Shown here piece by piece: positions 6,884 to 8,046 of a stretch of DNA of 8,046 nucleotides. Made by a program: the position numbers and the translations under genes. The notes under the pieces are model-generated. The model ran no database searches. It was given only the letters and a program-made list of their open reading frames with translations, and had not been told where the DNA came from. The stretch spans positions 1,777 through 9,822 of the forward strand of contig CAMYOP010000121.1 of assembly GCA_947260045.1 (NCBI GenBank), in the 5' to 3' direction. Positions within the stretch are counted from its first letter, which is position 1; each line of letters begins with the position of its first letter. This DNA is from an uncultured Desulfobulbaceae bacterium. Its GTDB lineage: Bacteria > Desulfobacterota > Desulfobulbia > Desulfobulbales > Desulfobulbaceae.

Positions 6884-7249
6884 CTATACCATAGCTTTCA
6901 AAAGTGGACAGTTTTGATCAGCTTCACACCCTTGTCGATAATTTCGCAGTAACTCGATAGATTGTAAGGCAAGTTGTCTGCGGATCTCTCTGCGTCTTCC
7001 TTTTATCCTTGCAATACTCATTGTCTCGTATCGTGTTGTCTGGTGGCGCATCCAGGCAATAACAGCAGCCTCTGCCCGTTTCTCAATTGGAATTTGTTTT
7101 GTCCGTGCAACCGTACCACTGCCTACAGGGGTTGCATGTGCGGTAATTTTTTCAGCAAGACATTTTGCCAGGCTTTGATAGCGAGAATGAAAATCCAGGA
7201 ATCTGATGACTTCAGCTAAAAAATCAGAGACATATTCCTCTTGTTTCAC
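6884..7249 (-). CDS. DUF2293 protein, C-terminal half of a gene split by an in-frame TAG
   Basis: This frame is the C-terminal part of a DUF2293 protein. The domain is seen at about 47-105: VARTKQIPIEKRAEAAVIAW, then MRHQTTRYETM, then an Arg-rich stretch IKGRRREIRRQLALQS. Family function is unknown; the Arg-rich helix suggests nucleic-acid contact, which is inference. The listed start is GTG at 7249 with no ribosome site. The frame is open further upstream (KDLARRVVKQEEY) to the TAG at 7273-7271, and it is in the same frame as the preceding half. As remembered, intact relatives run continuously through this junction. It is therefore more likely a fragment of one gene than a gene of its own. 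It ends at TAG (6886-6884). Confidence 0.75.
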   Translation of the reverse strand: MKQEEYVSDFLAEVIRFLDFHSRYQSLAKCLAEKITAHATPVGSGTVARTKQIPIEKRAEAAVIAWMRHQTTRYETMSIARIKGRRREIRRQLALQSIELLRNYRQGCEADQNCPLLKAMV

Positions 7250-7270
7250 TACACGTCTGGCAAGATCTTT

Positions 7271-7609
7271 CTACCTTTTTTTCTGATTCGAAGGTGTTTT
7301 TCTTTTAGCTTCAATTTCTTTTACTGAATCAAGAATAGAGGTTTCCAGAGCCCAGATTCCCTTGGAGATATATCTCCTTCCTTTTTTTATTTGAACAACC
7401 CATGTAGGCCCCTTAGACTTTACACTTCTGGTAATTGCAGCATCTCCAGCAGGAAGAAAAGCCCAATCAGCAGGTGGTATAAGCTGTTCGCCAGATTCAG
7501 AGAGAAAGGTTCGAGCTGTCTTGCCTGGTGCAACGTGGAGGTGCGTATGTGTCATAATTTGAATATATGGGAGTTGTTCAGTAATTCGAAATAAGTATGT
7601 GCTTACCAT
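7271..7609 (-). CDS. DUF2293 protein, N-terminal half, truncated by TAG
   Basis: This is the N-terminal half of the same DUF2293 protein. Residues from about 26 read HVAPGKTARTF, IPPADWAFLPAGDAAITRSV and GPTWVVQIKKGRRYISKGIW, which I remember as preceding the DUF2293 domain in full-length relatives. The frame stops at TAG (7273-7271) in a basic linker (NQKKR-stop-KDLARR), with no frame change. The ATG at 7609 lies inside the terminal repeat of the adjacent mobile element, so its first codons come from that insertion. The family-like sequence begins near the ATG at 7555 (MTHTHLHVAPG), the more probable original start, though neither start has a clear ribosome site. Restoring one codon would give a protein of about 223 residues (7555 to 6884). 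Confidence 0.7.
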   Translation of the reverse strand: MVSTYLFRITEQLPYIQIMTHTHLHVAPGKTARTFLSESGEQLIPPADWAFLPAGDAAITRSVKSKGPTWVVQIKKGRRYISKGIWALETSILDSVKEIEAKRKTPSNQKKR

Positions 7610-7786
7610 TGAAGCTTTGTTAGCACCGGGAGACAGATTTAATTTTTCCTAGGCCTAAGGGAACTGAATTTTTTTCGCGTATTATCAGCGAAAATTATTC
7701 TGTCTCCCGTATAATAAGGAAAAATAAAATCAGTCCCCTCCCTTATAGATCCTAACAGAGCTTCAATGGTTAGCACAAATAAGTAT
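7589..7786. repeat. Target-site duplication flanking the MITE
   Basis: AAATAAGTAT occurs at 7589-7598 and again, in the same orientation, at 7777-7786, exactly bordering the terminal inverted repeats. Removing 7599-7786 would restore a single copy and place the DUF2293 start region about 10-60 bases after the CPBP stop. Confidence 0.75.
7599..7776. mobile_element. MITE-like non-autonomous element with terminal inverted repeats
   Basis: The ends at 7599-7623 and 7752-7776 are inverted copies, 23 of 25 bases matching and starting GTGCT...AGCAC. The 178-bp element has no coding capacity. Directly outside are identical copies of AAATAAGTAT (7589-7598 and 7777-7786), a target duplication of 10 bases, or 11 if the next G is counted. 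Inside are further inverted pairs: 7627-7637 with 7699-7709 (CGGGAGACAGA and complement), 7656-7662 with 7739-7745 (TAAGGGA), and 7663-7667 with 7730-7734 (ACTGA). The duplication length fits IS4-type transposases, which would have to act from elsewhere; this family link is inference. It separates the CPBP stop from the DUF2293 start. Confidence 0.8.
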
Positions 7787-7813
7787 GAATTTGTAAATAG
7801 CATTCATACCAGT

Positions 7814-8046
7814 CTATTCAATGCTTATCTGCTTTTTTGAATTTTCTTTTTCAAGAAAAATTTTAGTAAGAAAACTAAGCGCGAAGATATCGTAGAGAGT
7901 ATGAACCGCAATGGGTACTAAAATATTGCCTGAATAGTCAAATATGGTGCCAAGGAAAAAGCCTATACCTGTTGCCAGTAATAAGTAGCCATATGTCAAA
8001 AAATGGGCAGCTCAAAAAAGAATAATTGTGATGGTAATGCCAAGTA
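7814..8046 (-). pseudogene. CPBP (CAAX-like) intramembrane protease, partial and interrupted by TGA
   Basis: This is the C-terminal part of a CPBP/Abi-type membrane protease, running off the right edge. From the edge the frame reads LGITITIILF, a TGA at 8014-8012, then AAHFLTYGYLLLATGIGFFL. It continues GNILVPIAVHTLYDIFA and ends with a charged tail (LEKENSKKQISIE) and TAG at 7816-7814. Two family motifs are visible. One is FxxxH, here F-stop-A-A-H, and the other is the late H in PIAVHTLYD, which normally lies in the active-site cavity. Only the stop breaks an otherwise perfect frame. A start after the stop (TTG at 7999) would leave 61 residues lacking the first motifs, so no active protease is expected unless the stop is read through. 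Confidence 0.7.

Noticed and set aside
1..8046. CRISPR array, rRNA or phage structural genes
   Set aside because: No regularly spaced repeats, no conserved rRNA segments and no phage-like reading frames were seen on either strand.

Overview
The window is AT-leaning bacterial DNA with Gram-negative features: lipoprotein signals, a PilZ domain and a DUF2293 protein. The mix would suit a Desulfobacterota-like (deltaproteobacterial) genome. That placement is inference from family resemblance remembered without a search; no rRNA or marker gene is present. Nearly all genes are on the minus strand. The exception is a metallo-beta-lactamase-fold gene at 3318-4067.

Layout. 1-237 holds the N-terminus of a PilZ (c-di-GMP-binding) protein that runs off the left edge. 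316-1247 is a type II toxin-antitoxin operon (Phd/YefM antitoxin, then ParE/RelE toxin) with a clear sigma70 promoter, followed by a frameshifted lipoprotein-like reading frame and a terminator hairpin. 1227-1547 is an unidentified reading frame lying in frame directly after the stop of a rhomboid protease gene (1548-2732) that carries a TPR-like C-terminal tail. 2792-3052 is a small protein with a CxxCC motif. It is divergent from the lactonase-like hydrolase at 3318, which ends at a strong terminator. 4231-4821 is a secreted lipoprotein, and 5129-6658 is a SulP anion transporter with a STAS domain and its own promoter.

The right end (6884-8046) is the most unusual part. A DUF2293 gene is cut in two by an in-frame TAG. 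Its 5' side abuts a 178-bp MITE-like element with 25-bp terminal inverted repeats and a 10-11 bp target duplication. The next gene, a CPBP (CAAX-like) membrane protease, is cut by an in-frame TGA inside its FxxxH motif. These look like gene decay around a small mobile element, although stop-codon recoding cannot be excluded from sequence alone.

There is no evident single pathway linking the genes. The window reads as an accessory stretch of membrane and envelope functions (rhomboid, CPBP, lipoproteins, SulP), a TA module, and several broken or orphan frames. I did not find a convincing new multi-gene system.
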